Shown here piece after piece: positions 25,729 through 35,156 of a stretch of 45,944 nt of DNA. The notes under the pieces were generated by a model, which made no database searches, was not told where the DNA came from, and worked only from the letters and a program-made list of their open reading frames with translations. Numbering within the stretch: the first letter of the stretch is position 1; the number at the start of each line of letters is the position of its first letter. Source of the DNA: Thermoguttaceae bacterium (lineage in GTDB: Bacteria > Planctomycetota > Planctomycetia > Pirellulales > Thermoguttaceae); NCBI GenBank assembly GCA_017436025.1, contig JAFSDX010000190.1:1-45944 (forward strand), read 5' to 3'. A program made the position numbers and the translations under genes.

Positions 25729-26793
25729 GTGAAGGTTTGGGATAATAAGGAAAAACAGGCGCTTTACGGCGTCGGGGCAAAGCGCGGGAAGGGAAACGGT
25801 TTTACGCTCGTCGAATTGCTCGTCGTGATCGCGATTATCGGGATTTTGATCGGTTTGCTTTTGCCGGCGGTTCAGGCGGCCCGCGAGACGGCGCGTCGGA
25901 TGCAATGCGCGAACAACGTCAAGCAGTGGACGCTCGCGCTGACGAATTATTCCGACGTCCAAAACGGCTTCCCGCAATTCACCAGTTGGGGTCGAAGCGC
26001 CGCCGACGGCAAGGTTTACGACACGGCGTTTTCGATTCAAGCGCGGATTTTGCCGTATATCGAACAGGGCGCGTTTATGGCGGGAATCGATTTCGGCGAT
26101 TACGACAAATACCGCGTCTATTGGCAAAAAACGGCGCTGAATTCGGCGCTTTTCGACAAAATGGACTTCCCGTGCCCGACGTTGGCCTGTCCGAGCGAAG
26201 ACCAACCGCGCGTCGCTTTACAGCCGAGAAACGACGGACTTTACGCCAACGGCAATAATTACGTCTTTTGCAGCGGAACGTCGACCGGGCTCGGAAACAA
26301 TCTCGACGGAGGCCGCAACGACGGCGCGTTCGCTTGGCGGCAAACGTCGTTCGCGTCGCTGACCGACGGAACTTCCCAAACGATGGTCGTTTCCGAAACG
26401 CGCTTGCAGTTCGAAAACAAGCCGACGGAGCCGGGCGACGACGATTGGGATCGGATGTACGTCTTGGGCGCCGGAACGTTCGAGGATTACGTCGACCCGG
26501 ATTTGGCGGCGATGAAACCGTCGGCGACCGGTTCGCATCGCGGTTTTCCTTGGATAACGGGGCGGCATTACGCGTCCGGTTACTCGGCGTATTCCGTTCC
26601 GAACGCTCGGGTTCCGTCGATTTGGTTGCGCGGAACGGAGTTGACGTTCGACGGCGCCGCGTCGAATCACCCGGGGATCGTCGTCGTCGGTTTCGCCGAC
26701 GGTTCGGTTCGCAACGTCGCGGAAACCGTTTCGCTCGACGTTTGGCGCGCCGCCGCGACGCGTTCCGGGAGCGAAACGAACGTCGAATTTTGA
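25729..26793 (+). CDS. DUF1559 prepilin-type protein
   Basis: The 354-residue protein starts at GTG (25729). It has a type IV pilin-like N-terminus (NGFTLVELLVVIAIIGILIGLLLPAVQAARETARRMQCANN). The DUF1559 body follows, with NNVKQWTLALTNY and the C-terminal H-P-G-I-V-V-V-G-F-A-D-G-S-V-R-N-V motif. DUF1559 proteins are greatly expanded in Planctomycetota and are thought to be exported through a pilin/T2SS-like route; their individual roles are unknown. There is no strong Shine-Dalgarno. The Cys pair CPTLACPSED is also typical. The pseudopilin cluster at 7.6-14.4 kb could supply its export machinery (inference). Confidence 0.92.
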   Translation: MKVWDNKEKQALYGVGAKRGKGNGFTLVELLVVIAIIGILIGLLLPAVQAARETARRMQCANNVKQWTLALTNYSDVQNGFPQFTSWGRSAADGKVYDTAFSIQARILPYIEQGAFMAGIDFGDYDKYRVYWQKTALNSALFDKMDFPCPTLACPSEDQPRVALQPRNDGLYANGNNYVFCSGTSTGLGNNLDGGRNDGAFAWRQTSFASLTDGTSQTMVVSETRLQFENKPTEPGDDDWDRMYVLGAGTFEDYVDPDLAAMKPSATGSHRGFPWITGRHYASGYSAYSVPNARVPSIWLRGTELTFDGAASNHPGIVVVGFADGSVRNVAETVSLDVWRAAATRSGSETNVEF

Positions 26794-26881
26794 CGTATAA
26801 TAACGAAGAAAACGCGCCGCTCGTTTCGGCGAACGGAACGGGCGGCGTTTGAATAACTGCTTTTGGAAAAAGGAATTAACG

Positions 26882-28210
26882 ATGCAAAATCGAAACGATA
26901 AAAGAGAAAAAACGGCGAAATTTGTTCGACGGTTCGGCGCGATCTGTTGCGCGGCGTCGCTGACGTTCGGAACGGTCGCTTGGGCGCAAGACGGCGGCGG
27001 GCGCGGCGAGCGTTCGGGACGCGCCGAAGCGGAAAGTCGCGGCGGTCGCGGAGGTCAAGGCGGGTCGAATTTGGGCGGTCGCGGGAGGCGGGGCGGTCAA
27101 AACGCGCCGGTCGTCGAGGCGCCCAAGATGCGCTCGACCCTTTCCGAAGCGGAGCGCGCCGACGTCGAAACGTTGCGTTTGCAAATGGTTAAGGACGGAA
27201 TCGCGTTTTTGAAAAAAGCGCAAATGTCGAACGGCTCCTTCTCCGCGTCGCCGCGCGCCGGAGTCGGCCCGACGATCGTCGTCGCGACCGCGCTTTTGCG
27301 ATGCGGCGTCGCGCTCGACGACCCGATTCTTGCCAAGACGTTGGCGTTTCTTGAAGACGCAATTCAAGAAGACGGCGGGATTTACTCGTCCGGCGGGCAC
27401 GTCGCGTCTTACGAGTCTTGCCTTGGGCTCGTTTGTTTCGACTTGGCGAACAAAGCGGCGGGGGACGGGCGGTACGACGCCGTCGTCGCGAACGCGGAAA
27501 AGTACGTTCGCGGAACGCAATACAACGAAGCGAGCGGCGTTTCGCAGGACGAGGAGTATTTCGGCGGCGTCGGGTACGGCGCGGGAAGCGGAACGCGACC
27601 CGACCTCTCGAACACGCAGTTTTTCGTCGAAGCGTTGCGAGAAATCGGCGCCGACGAGGACGACCCGGCGATTCAAGACGCGCTCGTCTTTGTGTCGCGC
27701 TGTCAAAACTTGGAATCGGAGGACAACCCGGTCGGCGGCTCGACCGCGAAAACGAACGACGGCGGCTTTATTTACACGTTTGTGTCCGAGCAAGAAAACC
27801 CGGCGGGGCAAGAGGTTAGCGGCGGGTTGCGCAGTTACGGCAGCATGACTTACGCCGGGCTCAAAAGCCTGATTTACGCCGGACTGACCGCCGACGATCC
27901 GCGCGTCCAAGCGGCGACGAGCTGGATTCGCGACAATTACACGATGAAACAAAATCCGGGGCTCGGCAAGCGCGGGCTTTATTACTATTATCACACGGCG
28001 TCAAAATGTCTTAAAACGTTGGGAATGAAGACGTTCGAGGATAAAAACGGCGTCGAACACGACTGGCGGCGCGAGCTAATCGAGACGCTGGCGCTTGCGC
28101 AAAACGTCGACGGTTCTTGGGTTAACACCGACCGTATGTGGATGGAGACCGACGCGAACCTCGTTACCGGGTACGTTTTGACGGTTTTAACGTATTGCGC
28201 GGCGGAGTAA
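26882..28210 (+). CDS. Secreted prenyltransferase/squalene-oxidase-repeat protein
   Basis: The 442-residue protein is read from ATG 26882, chosen over the in-frame ATG 26849 because AAAAAGGA precedes it by 8 nt. A signal peptide ends near TVAWAQ, followed by a Gly/Arg-rich linker (GGRGERSGRAEAESRGG). The body has alpha/alpha-toroid repeats with QxxxGSF or DGSW turns: AFLKKAQMSNGSF, FLEDAIQEDGGIYS, FVSRCQN...NDGGFIYT, LAQNVDGSWVN. These resemble terpene cyclase/prenyltransferase folds, but I see no DxDD or DCTAE cyclase motif, so a non-catalytic role is likely. It is located outside the cytoplasm. Similar secreted proteins are common in Planctomycetota. Confidence 0.82.
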   Translation: MQNRNDKREKTAKFVRRFGAICCAASLTFGTVAWAQDGGGRGERSGRAEAESRGGRGGQGGSNLGGRGRRGGQNAPVVEAPKMRSTLSEAERADVETLRLQMVKDGIAFLKKAQMSNGSFSASPRAGVGPTIVVATALLRCGVALDDPILAKTLAFLEDAIQEDGGIYSSGGHVASYESCLGLVCFDLANKAAGDGRYDAVVANAEKYVRGTQYNEASGVSQDEEYFGGVGYGAGSGTRPDLSNTQFFVEALREIGADEDDPAIQDALVFVSRCQNLESEDNPVGGSTAKTNDGGFIYTFVSEQENPAGQEVSGGLRSYGSMTYAGLKSLIYAGLTADDPRVQAATSWIRDNYTMKQNPGLGKRGLYYYYHTASKCLKTLGMKTFEDKNGVEHDWRRELIETLALAQNVDGSWVNTDRMWMETDANLVTGYVLTVLTYCAAE

Positions 28211-28284
28211 ATCAAGATATAGCGCGGTTTGAGACGTTGGAAACGGCGTTGCGATCGGTTTTTGAGCGATAATAAGAAAATCAA

Positions 28285-29097
28285 ATGAGCGACAGTATAA
28301 GAAAAACTAATAATAGCGTCGGCGCGGCGACGGACGGCGCGGAAATCGCGGTAAAAACAACCGGCTTGACGAAAAAATATCGGCGCGGCGACGACGAGTT
28401 CGCGGCGCTTTCGAACGTCGATTTGACGATAAAGCGGGGCGAGTTTGTCGCGATTATGGGCGCAAGCGGTTCCGGAAAAAGCACTTTGCTGCATTTAATC
28501 GCCGGACTGACGCGTCCGACTTCCGGAAGCGTCGAAGTCGAGGGAAAGCGGATTTTCGACTGCGGCGACCGCGAGTTGACGCTTTTCCGTCGGCGGCGAC
28601 TTGGCGTCGTTTTTCAAAATTACAACCTGATTCCGCACTTGACGGCGGAGGAAAACATCCTTTTTCCGTTGCGAGCGGACGGACGCGACGTCGCGTCGAC
28701 GTTGAAGAAGACGCGCGAACTTTGGGCGGAACTCGAAATTTTGCAACAGTTGGAGCAATATCCCGATTCGTTGAGCGGCGGTCAGCAACAGCGCGTCGCG
28801 TTGGCTCGGGGACTCTGCGCCGACCCGGCGGTTCTTTTGGCCGACGAGCCGACCGGAAATCTCGACTGGACGAGCGGCCAAAACGTTTGCCGCGTCTTGA
28901 ATAAGCTCAACCGCGAAGAAGAACGAACGATCGCGCTGGTAACGCACGAGCCGGCGGTCGCCGTTTGGGCGCGACGCGTTGTCGTGTTGCGCGACGGCGA
29001 GATCGCGGCCGATATGCCGACGAGCGAATTTTCGGACGCCTCGGCGTTGGCGGCGCGTTATCAAGAGATCGTTCGACGCGAATCGGCGGATGTTTAA
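28285..29097 (+). CDS. ABC transporter ATP-binding protein (LolD/MacB type)
   Basis: The 270-residue protein shows all ATPase motifs: Walker A GASGSGKST (59-67), Q-loop FQNYN (110-114), signature LSGGQQQR (163-170), Walker B VLLADEPTGNLD (183-194) and switch His221 in VTHEP. The sequence around the signature and EPTGNLD is typical of the MacB/LolD/FtsE class that works with FtsX-type permeases. The permease gene starts 26 nt downstream. There is no clear Shine-Dalgarno. An acidic-polar N-terminal extension of about 20 residues precedes the core. Confidence 0.93.
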   Translation: MSDSIRKTNNSVGAATDGAEIAVKTTGLTKKYRRGDDEFAALSNVDLTIKRGEFVAIMGASGSGKSTLLHLIAGLTRPTSGSVEVEGKRIFDCGDRELTLFRRRRLGVVFQNYNLIPHLTAEENILFPLRADGRDVASTLKKTRELWAELEILQQLEQYPDSLSGGQQQRVALARGLCADPAVLLADEPTGNLDWTSGQNVCRVLNKLNREEERTIALVTHEPAVAVWARRVVVLRDGEIAADMPTSEFSDASALAARYQEIVRRESADV

Positions 29098-29123
29098 CCC
29101 GCGAAAAGAAAGGAGTTGAGGCG

Positions 29124-32100
29124 ATGAAGTTCGTTTTGTCGACGACGGTTTCGCGGATGCGGCGTCAAAAGGCGCGACTCGCTTTCGTCGCGTTGGCGAT
29201 CGCCGCGTCGTCCTGTTTGATCGTTTGGACGATCGGCGGCTTTCAGGCGCTTTTCATCGACGCGACAACCGAAGAAGCCGATTATTTGGGGACTTGCGAC
29301 GTTAAAATCGCGGCGAAAGACGACGGAGCGACGGAACGTCGCGGCGGCGGAACTTTTAGCGGGCCGTTGAAAATAACGCGTCCGGCGCCCGATACAAAGA
29401 GCGAGGAAGCGGCGCAAGCGAAGACGAAGGAAAGCGTTGAAAAGAAAGACGTTAAGAGCGACGGTTTCGCGCAAAAAGGGAAGGGCCGAAGAGGAAGAAA
29501 CGGCGGACGACGCGGCGTCGACGGCGGCGCGTTTTCACCGGAGTTAATCGCGGAACTCCGCGCCGACGAAGGAGTTGCGTTCGCCGTCGAATTGGCTCCG
29601 CTAAAAGCGTTCGTTTACGCGCCCGGAACCGAACGGTCGATTTTGGAAGACGCGGACGCCGTCGACGAAAAAGACCGTCCGACGCCGAAACGCTCTCTGG
29701 AAATACTTGCGTTCGAAGAAGATAGCGCGTTGGCGCCGGGCGTCGACGCGGCGTTGCGCCGTCGCGCTTACGCGGCTTATCGGGCGACGATGGGGACGCC
29801 GTCCGGAAGCGGTTCGCAATTTTGGGCGACCGACGCCGCGGAGCCGCCGTTCGAACTCCTTGAAGGAAAATGGTTTGCGTCGCCGGAGTCGACCGCTCGC
29901 GAAGCCGTTTTGACCGAAAAGGGCGCGGAAAAGTTGAACGCGAAACCGGGCGACTCTATCTTCTTGATTTGCCCGAAGTTAGGAGCCGAGTTTCAACTGG
30001 AAGTCGTCGGCGTCGTCGCCGACCCGAATTTCGATTCGTTTTACGTTTCGGAGGCGCTGGGCCGCGAAATCGCCGGGACGGAACCGCTTGCGACGTCGGC
30101 GCTTATGTTGAAGTTGCGAACGTCGGTCGACGACTTTCGCGGTCGTTGGAGCGAAAAAATCGCGGCGCGGCTTCCGGGGTTCGAGGTCTTAACGGAGCCG
30201 GAAATTATCGAGCGGAAGGCGTCGCAATTTAAGCAAAATCAGTCGTTTAAGTATCAAGCGGCGAGCGGAACGCTCTTGGCGGCGCTCGCGTCGATTTTCA
30301 TCGTTTTTACGGCGCTGAATTCGAGCGTCGCGGCGCAGCGTCGACTGATCGCGTTTTATCGAACGGCCGGTTTGACGCGGGGACAAGTCGCGTTTTCTAT
30401 CTTGTTGGAAGCGTTGGTGTTAGCGATTCCCGGTTGGCTCGGCGGCGTCGCGACCGGCTGGGCGTTGGTTTTCGTTTGTTCCGGGAAGGCGACCGGCGTC
30501 AACTGGGAAACGGTCGGCGTTTCGTTCGGTTGCGCGGTCGTCGGAGCGGTTTTGGCGGCGCTTTGGCCGATGTTGCAAAGCGCGCGAACTAAGCCTTTAG
30601 AAGCGCTCGGCGTTTCGGAAAAGACGCTCTTTTCCCCGGCGCTTTGGCGGCGTCAAACGCGACGTTTCTCCGCTTTGGCGTTTCTCGGAGCGGCGCTAAT
30701 CGGCGTCGACGTTTACCTCGTTCAGTTCGCGACCGGAACGACTCCGGAGCGGGCGGCGTTGCATTCGGGCGTCGGCGTTTTGGCCCTTGCGCTCGGCGTC
30801 GTTTTGACGATTCCGGCGTTGATTCGCGTTGCGGAAGTCGTTTTATTGCCGTTGTTAGCAAAGTTGTTTTGCTTCGATTATCGTTTGATTCGGACGGAGC
30901 TTTCGGGGAACGCGAGCCGCGTCGTCGCGGTTTCCGTCGCCTTGAGCGTCGGCGGCGGTCTCTTCGTTTCGACGCAAATTTGGGGGTATTCGATGCTCGA
31001 ACCGTTCCTGCCGGGGCGCGGGACGCCGAACTGTTTCGCGGCGTTTTTGCCGAACGGTTTGCGTCCGGAACAGGTCGCGCAACTCGCCGATTTACCTTGC
31101 GTTAAGCGCGACTCGTTACTTGAAGTCGCGGTCGAACAAGCGGCGTTCGACGAAAGCTCGATACCGCCGCAAAGCGTTCGGAAAAGCGCGTTTGCGAACG
31201 TCGTTTTCTTCGGCGTCGACGTCGAGCGGGCGTTTCGCGGGAACGGCGACAAAGCGCCGCTCGTCGGTTTTCGCTTTTTACAGGGCGATCCCGAGAAGGC
31301 GTTCGACGCGATGCGGAGCGGGCGCGGCGTCGTTGTAACCGATTCGCTTTCAATCGATTACGGACTCGATTTAGGCGACGAACTGCGCGTCGTTCACCCG
31401 CGCGTTCCCGGCAAAACGCTTGCGTATCCGATCGTCGGCGTCGTTTATTACCCGGGTTGGCATTGGCTTTCGAAGACCGGGGGCGTTCGGCGCAATTTCG
31501 GGCGTTCCGGCGGAATCGCGTTCGCGTCGGAGCGGATAATTCGCGACGACTACCAACTCGAACGACCCGGCTACTTTTGGTTTAACGAGAGCGACGGCGC
31601 GACGTACGACGAAATCGAAACGGCGTGCGACGCGTTGGCGTTGAAGTCGTTGCGACGCGATGAAGCGGACGGAACGTTCGCGGCGAAATCGGGAAAAACG
31701 GAAGGAAACGACGCGACGTCGCGAACCGCTTACGTCAAGTTGTCGACGCGTTCTTCGTTGACGGATTCGATTTCTAAACGCGCCGATTCGGTGATTTGGG
31801 GATTGAGCAAAACGCCGATTACGACGTTGATTATCGCGTCGATCGCGGTCGTCGGCGCGGTTGCGAACTCGGTTCGTTCGCGGCGTTGGCAGTTTGGAAC
31901 GATGCGGGCGACCGGGCTGACGCGCGGGGCGCTGATTCGAGCGATTTTGGTCGAGGCGATTTTGATCGCGCTGGTCGCGGCGGCGACGAGTTTTCTGTTC
32001 GGGTTTTTAGCGGCGCAGGGGGCGTTGAAGTTGGGCGCGAGTATGTTTGGAACGTCGAATCCGCCGTTAATCTTGCCGGTGAAAGAGTTGGCGTTCGGTT

Positions 32101-32207
32101 TTGCGCTGACGCTCGCGCTTTGTTTGACGGCGGCGCTTTGGCCGGCGATCAAAGCCGGACGCGCGGAACCGCTCGAACTCCTCCGAAGCGGACGGGCGCC
32201 GGATTGA
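29124..32207 (+). CDS. FtsX-family ABC transporter permease
   Basis: The 1027-residue protein starts at ATG 29124 with AAAGGAG about 8 nt upstream. A membrane helix near 15-35 is followed by a periplasmic core with a Lys/Arg/Gly-rich insert (about 90-130). The first FtsX module is at about 385-500 (TLLAALASIFIVFTALNSSVAAQRR...ARTKPLEALG). Two further helices and a second periplasmic domain follow, then a second FtsX module at the C-terminus ending AGRAEPLELLRSG. Such fused double modules occur in MacB-like or LolCE-like exporters acting on lipoproteins, peptides or lipids; the substrate is unknown. It is an operon with the ATPase. Confidence 0.88.
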   Translation: MKFVLSTTVSRMRRQKARLAFVALAIAASSCLIVWTIGGFQALFIDATTEEADYLGTCDVKIAAKDDGATERRGGGTFSGPLKITRPAPDTKSEEAAQAKTKESVEKKDVKSDGFAQKGKGRRGRNGGRRGVDGGAFSPELIAELRADEGVAFAVELAPLKAFVYAPGTERSILEDADAVDEKDRPTPKRSLEILAFEEDSALAPGVDAALRRRAYAAYRATMGTPSGSGSQFWATDAAEPPFELLEGKWFASPESTAREAVLTEKGAEKLNAKPGDSIFLICPKLGAEFQLEVVGVVADPNFDSFYVSEALGREIAGTEPLATSALMLKLRTSVDDFRGRWSEKIAARLPGFEVLTEPEIIERKASQFKQNQSFKYQAASGTLLAALASIFIVFTALNSSVAAQRRLIAFYRTAGLTRGQVAFSILLEALVLAIPGWLGGVATGWALVFVCSGKATGVNWETVGVSFGCAVVGAVLAALWPMLQSARTKPLEALGVSEKTLFSPALWRRQTRRFSALAFLGAALIGVDVYLVQFATGTTPERAALHSGVGVLALALGVVLTIPALIRVAEVVLLPLLAKLFCFDYRLIRTELSGNASRVVAVSVALSVGGGLFVSTQIWGYSMLEPFLPGRGTPNCFAAFLPNGLRPEQVAQLADLPCVKRDSLLEVAVEQAAFDESSIPPQSVRKSAFANVVFFGVDVERAFRGNGDKAPLVGFRFLQGDPEKAFDAMRSGRGVVVTDSLSIDYGLDLGDELRVVHPRVPGKTLAYPIVGVVYYPGWHWLSKTGGVRRNFGRSGGIAFASERIIRDDYQLERPGYFWFNESDGATYDEIETACDALALKSLRRDEADGTFAAKSGKTEGNDATSRTAYVKLSTRSSLTDSISKRADSVIWGLSKTPITTLIIASIAVVGAVANSVRSRRWQFGTMRATGLTRGALIRAILVEAILIALVAAATSFLFGFLAAQGALKLGASMFGTSNPPLILPVKELAFGFALTLALCLTAALWPAIKAGRAEPLELLRSGRAPD

Positions 32208-32246
32208 GCGGCGTCGCAATATTTCGCAAGTTAAACGTCGAGTAAA

Positions 32247-32298
32247 AAAGCGCGTCGAGGAGCGGTTGAGGTTCGCTTCTCGGCGCGCTTTCTTTTTT
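32247..32298. terminator. Strong bidirectional terminator between convergent genes
   Basis: An 18-bp stem with two G-T or mismatched positions (32247-32264 with 32274-32291) is flanked by an A run on the left and TCTTTTTT on the right. It ends both the permease operon and the flotillin transcript. Confidence 0.88.
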
Positions 32299-32388
32299 AA
32301 GGGGAGTCGACGCGGCGTCGGGGGGGGAGGGAAAAGTTACGCCGCGTCGACGGGGAGCGACGCTTGAAAGCGCGTCGCTATGTTCGCT

Positions 32389-34104
32389 TTAGGCTTGCGG
32401 TTGCGCTTCGCTTGGGTTTGCCGTTTCGTCGGCGGGCGACGCTTCCGCTTCCGCTTCGCTTGCGGCGTCGGTTTGCGTTTGCGTCGTTTGCGCGTCGACC
32501 GCTTCCGGGGCGCCGATTTTGCCCAAAATTTCCGGGAACTCGACGCCGCCGATTTCCTTCATCACTTCCAGCATCGGCGGGAGCGTCTTCGCCATATTGC
32601 GGAGCCAGTTCGAGGTCGCCGTTTCGCCGTTCAAACCGTTCGAGCCGGAACCGGCGCCGTCCCAAACGACCACCTTGTCGAATTTGATCGACGAAATCGC
32701 TTGCGCCGACGCGGCGATCAGTTCGTCGAAGTGGTCGAGCATCAACATTTGGAACGCTTCGCGAGCGCCGCCGCACGCCTCGACGATGGCGCGGAGACCT
32801 TCGCCCTTTTTCTTCAATATCTCGTATTGACCGCGCGCTTCCGCTTCCAATTTCGCGTAAATCGCCGCGGCTTCCCCTTCCGCTTCGATGCGTTTTTGTT
32901 CGGCGAGCGCTTCCGCTTCGACGACGATGCGCGCTTTTTCCGCTTTCGCCGGCGCTTCCAACTCGGCCCGACGCTCCGCTTCGACGCGCTCGGCCAACGC
33001 CGCCGCCGCGACCGCTTGCGCTTTGTGTTCCGCTTCCAAAACGGACGCGTCCGCTTGACGCTTGCGAGTTTCCCCGCGCTCAAACGCTTCCGCTTCCTTG
33101 ACTTGCAACTCGGCTTCGGAGTTCGCGACGACCGCCTTCGCAAGGTTTTCGCCTTCGATCGCCGCCGCGTCCGCGTTCGCCAACTTGACGCGCATATCGC
33201 GTTCCGCCGCCTTGACTTCCGCTTCCTTCTCGAACGCCGCCGATTGTTCGCCGACGACCTTCACGCGGTCGAGTTCCGCCAAGCGAACCGCTTGCTCTTG
33301 CTCGATTTGCGCCGTTTTGACCGTTTGTTCCCGCTCCGCTTCGCGAGTCCCGACGACGCGTTCTTTTTGCGCGTTCGCGACTTGAATCGCCTTGTCTTTT
33401 TCGGCTTCCGCGACCCGGATTTCCCCCATTCGCTCGTTGTCGGCGACGTCGCCGCGCGCCTTTTGAATCGCTTCCGACGCGGCCTTTTGCCCGATCGCTT
33501 CGATGTACCCCGATTCGTCGGTAATGTCGGTAACGTTGACGTTGATCAGAACGAGACCGAGCTTGCTAAGTTCCGGCTCGAGCGACGTTTGAATGTTCGT
33601 CAGGAACGCTTCGCGGTCGCGGTTGATTTCGTCGATGCGCATCGACGCGATCACTTGGCGCAACTGGCCGAAAATAACGTCTTCCGCTTGTTTGGCGATC
33701 GCTTCGCGCGGCATCCCGAGAAGGCGAATCGCCGCGTTTTGCATCAGTTCCTGCGTCGTGCCGATCGCGATCGAGAAGACGCTCGGGACGTTGACGCGGA
33801 TGTTTTCCATCGAGAGCGCGCCGCGGAGCGGGATTTCGATTTGCATCGGTTCCAAGCTCAAATAGGCGTAGTCTTGCAAGAGCGGAACGATGAACTTCGC
33901 GCCGCCGTGAATGCACTTCGCCGACGCTTGGCCGCCGGAGCGACCGAAGATGACCATAATCCGGTTGCTCGGGCAGCGTTTGTAACGCGCGCTGAACAAA
34001 ACGAGGAAACCGAAGAAGATAACGGCGCATAAAACGGCGCCGACGCCGACGATCGCGCCGACATTAGCGCCGAAAACCGGGGAAACAAACGTTGCGAACG
34101 GCAT
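32389..34104 (-). CDS. Flotillin-like SPFH protein
   Basis: The 571-residue protein has an N-terminal membrane segment (about 15-40) and an SPFH domain (about 42-200). A long Ala/Glu/Lys coiled coil (about 205-440) with EAEKDKAIQVANAQKERVVGTREAE follows. The C-terminal region AYLKL-like EILKKKGEGLRAI...KVVVWDGAGSGSNG...LPPMLEVMKEIGGVEFPEILGK is the flotillin end (FloT/YqiK type). The last 50 residues are Ala/Glu/Thr-rich. Flotillins organise membrane microdomains. The NfeD-like partner is divergent across a 239-bp promoter region, the reverse of the usual co-directional pair. Confidence 0.92.
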   Translation of the reverse strand: MPFATFVSPVFGANVGAIVGVGAVLCAVIFFGFLVLFSARYKRCPSNRIMVIFGRSGGQASAKCIHGGAKFIVPLLQDYAYLSLEPMQIEIPLRGALSMENIRVNVPSVFSIAIGTTQELMQNAAIRLLGMPREAIAKQAEDVIFGQLRQVIASMRIDEINRDREAFLTNIQTSLEPELSKLGLVLINVNVTDITDESGYIEAIGQKAASEAIQKARGDVADNERMGEIRVAEAEKDKAIQVANAQKERVVGTREAEREQTVKTAQIEQEQAVRLAELDRVKVVGEQSAAFEKEAEVKAAERDMRVKLANADAAAIEGENLAKAVVANSEAELQVKEAEAFERGETRKRQADASVLEAEHKAQAVAAAALAERVEAERRAELEAPAKAEKARIVVEAEALAEQKRIEAEGEAAAIYAKLEAEARGQYEILKKKGEGLRAIVEACGGAREAFQMLMLDHFDELIAASAQAISSIKFDKVVVWDGAGSGSNGLNGETATSNWLRNMAKTLPPMLEVMKEIGGVEFPEILGKIGAPEAVDAQTTQTQTDAASEAEAEASPADETANPSEAQPQA

Positions 34105-34163
34105 AAACGACTCCTTGGCGCGCCTTAAAAAAGGCGGATGAGAATATAGTAAACTTTGTTTAG

Positions 34164-34173
34164 TCTGCGCAGA
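34164..34173. promoter_or_regulatory. 10-bp palindrome in the flotillin/NfeD promoter region
   Basis: TCTGCGCAGA is a perfect palindrome located about 10-19 nt downstream of the predicted flotillin transcription start. AGTCTGC recurs 32 bp to the right (34195-34201). Position and symmetry suggest an operator; no regulator is identified. Confidence 0.35.
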
Positions 34174-34189
34174 TTGCGTATCTTACTAA

Positions 34190-34218
34190 AGTATAGTCTG
34201 CCGCGGAACGCGAGGCAA
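34190..34218 (-). promoter_or_regulatory. Promoter of the flotillin gene
   Basis: TTGCCT (34213-34218), a 17-bp spacer and TATACT (34190-34195) on the minus strand. Confidence 0.6.
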
Positions 34219-34258
34219 TTCTTTTGGGTAAAAATTTCTATAAAAAAGACAATATTTC

Positions 34259-34287
34259 TTGCCCGACGAGCTTTCGTTTGATACAAT
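34259..34287 (+). promoter_or_regulatory. Promoter of the NfeD-like gene
   Basis: TTGCCC (34259-34264), a 17-bp spacer and TACAAT (34282-34287). The -35 closely matches that of the divergent flotillin promoter. Confidence 0.6.
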
Positions 34288-34343
34288 TAGAATAAACGGC
34301 GCGGCGCGCGTCGTTGAACGAAAGAAACGGAGCGGAGAAGGCG

Positions 34344-34946
34344 ATGACGAGCGTTTATTGGTTTTGCGCGATTTTAGGGTCGACGTTGGTTTTGTTGCAG
34401 TTTTTCGCGACGTTGTTCGGGCTCGGCGGAGGCGATTTGGACGCCGACGGCGTTCCGGACGCGTTGGATCTCGACGTCGAAACGGGAACCGACGGAGCGG
34501 AAGGCGGCGAGGCGGCGGACGGCGACGCGTCCGGCGTTCCGTTTTTGAAAGCGCTGTCGCTCCGGACGGCGACGGCGGGCGCCGCGTTTTTCGGACTCGG
34601 CGGCTTGGCGGGCGAGGCGCTCTCCCTCGGCAAGGGCGCGACGGCGGGGCTGGCGATCGTCGCCGGAATCGCGGCGATTTACGGCGTTTACTTCCTCTTC
34701 CGAACGCTTTCGCGGTTTAGCGAAGACGGTTCGATTCGCGAGTCGACGGCGGTCGGCGCGACCGGAACGGTTTACCTGCGGATTCCGGCGAAACGCTCCG
34801 GACGCGGGAAAGTCGTCGTGTCGCAGCAAGGACGCTCGATGGAGTACGCCGCCGAAACGGACGACGAAAGCGAGTTGGCGACCGGAACGCCGATCGTCGT
34901 CGTCAAGTTGATCGCGCCGTCGACGGCGTTGGTCGCGCGGCGTTGA
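34344..34946 (+). CDS. NfeD-like membrane protein, flotillin partner
   Basis: The 200-residue protein is read from ATG 34344, with GGAG 7 nt upstream. An N-terminal helix (VYWFCAILGSTLVLLQFFATLFGL) is followed by an acidic loop (DLDADGVPDALDLDVETGTDG) and two further helices (about 75-125). The C-terminal OB-fold-like domain has VGATGTVYLRIPAKRSGRGKVVV and ATGTPIVVVKL, as in NfeD/YuaF proteins. These bind flotillins and help them localise. The divergent flotillin gene supports the call. The acidic loop looks calcium-binding-like (DxDxDG), which is an inference. Confidence 0.8.
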   Translation: MTSVYWFCAILGSTLVLLQFFATLFGLGGGDLDADGVPDALDLDVETGTDGAEGGEAADGDASGVPFLKALSLRTATAGAAFFGLGGLAGEALSLGKGATAGLAIVAGIAAIYGVYFLFRTLSRFSEDGSIRESTAVGATGTVYLRIPAKRSGRGKVVVSQQGRSMEYAAETDDESELATGTPIVVVKLIAPSTALVARR

Positions 34947-35065
34947 CGTTTTCGCCGGAACCGTCGCGCGGCAACCTCGACGCGAAACTTTGTGGAAAAG
35001 GCGGAGAAAAACAATAAAAAATTTAAGAATAACGGCGTTTTGGGCGCGTCGAGACGCGAAGGGGC

Positions 35066-35094
35066 TTGAATTTTGGGCCGCGTTTAGGTATGAT
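35066..35094 (+). promoter_or_regulatory. Promoter of the AI-2E family gene
   Basis: TTGAAT (35066-35071), a 17-bp spacer and TATGAT (35089-35094), preceded by GGGGC. The leader is about 55 nt. Confidence 0.6.
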
Positions 35095-35156
35095 GACGGC
35101 GCGTAAGTTTCGAACGGCGAAACGCGCGATTCCTTCCTTGAAAACGGAATGAAAAA

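Noticed and set aside
32380..34032. Arg/Phe-rich plus-strand frame of 550 codons
   Set aside because: Antisense to the flotillin gene; composition is the mirror of a Glu/Ala coiled coil.
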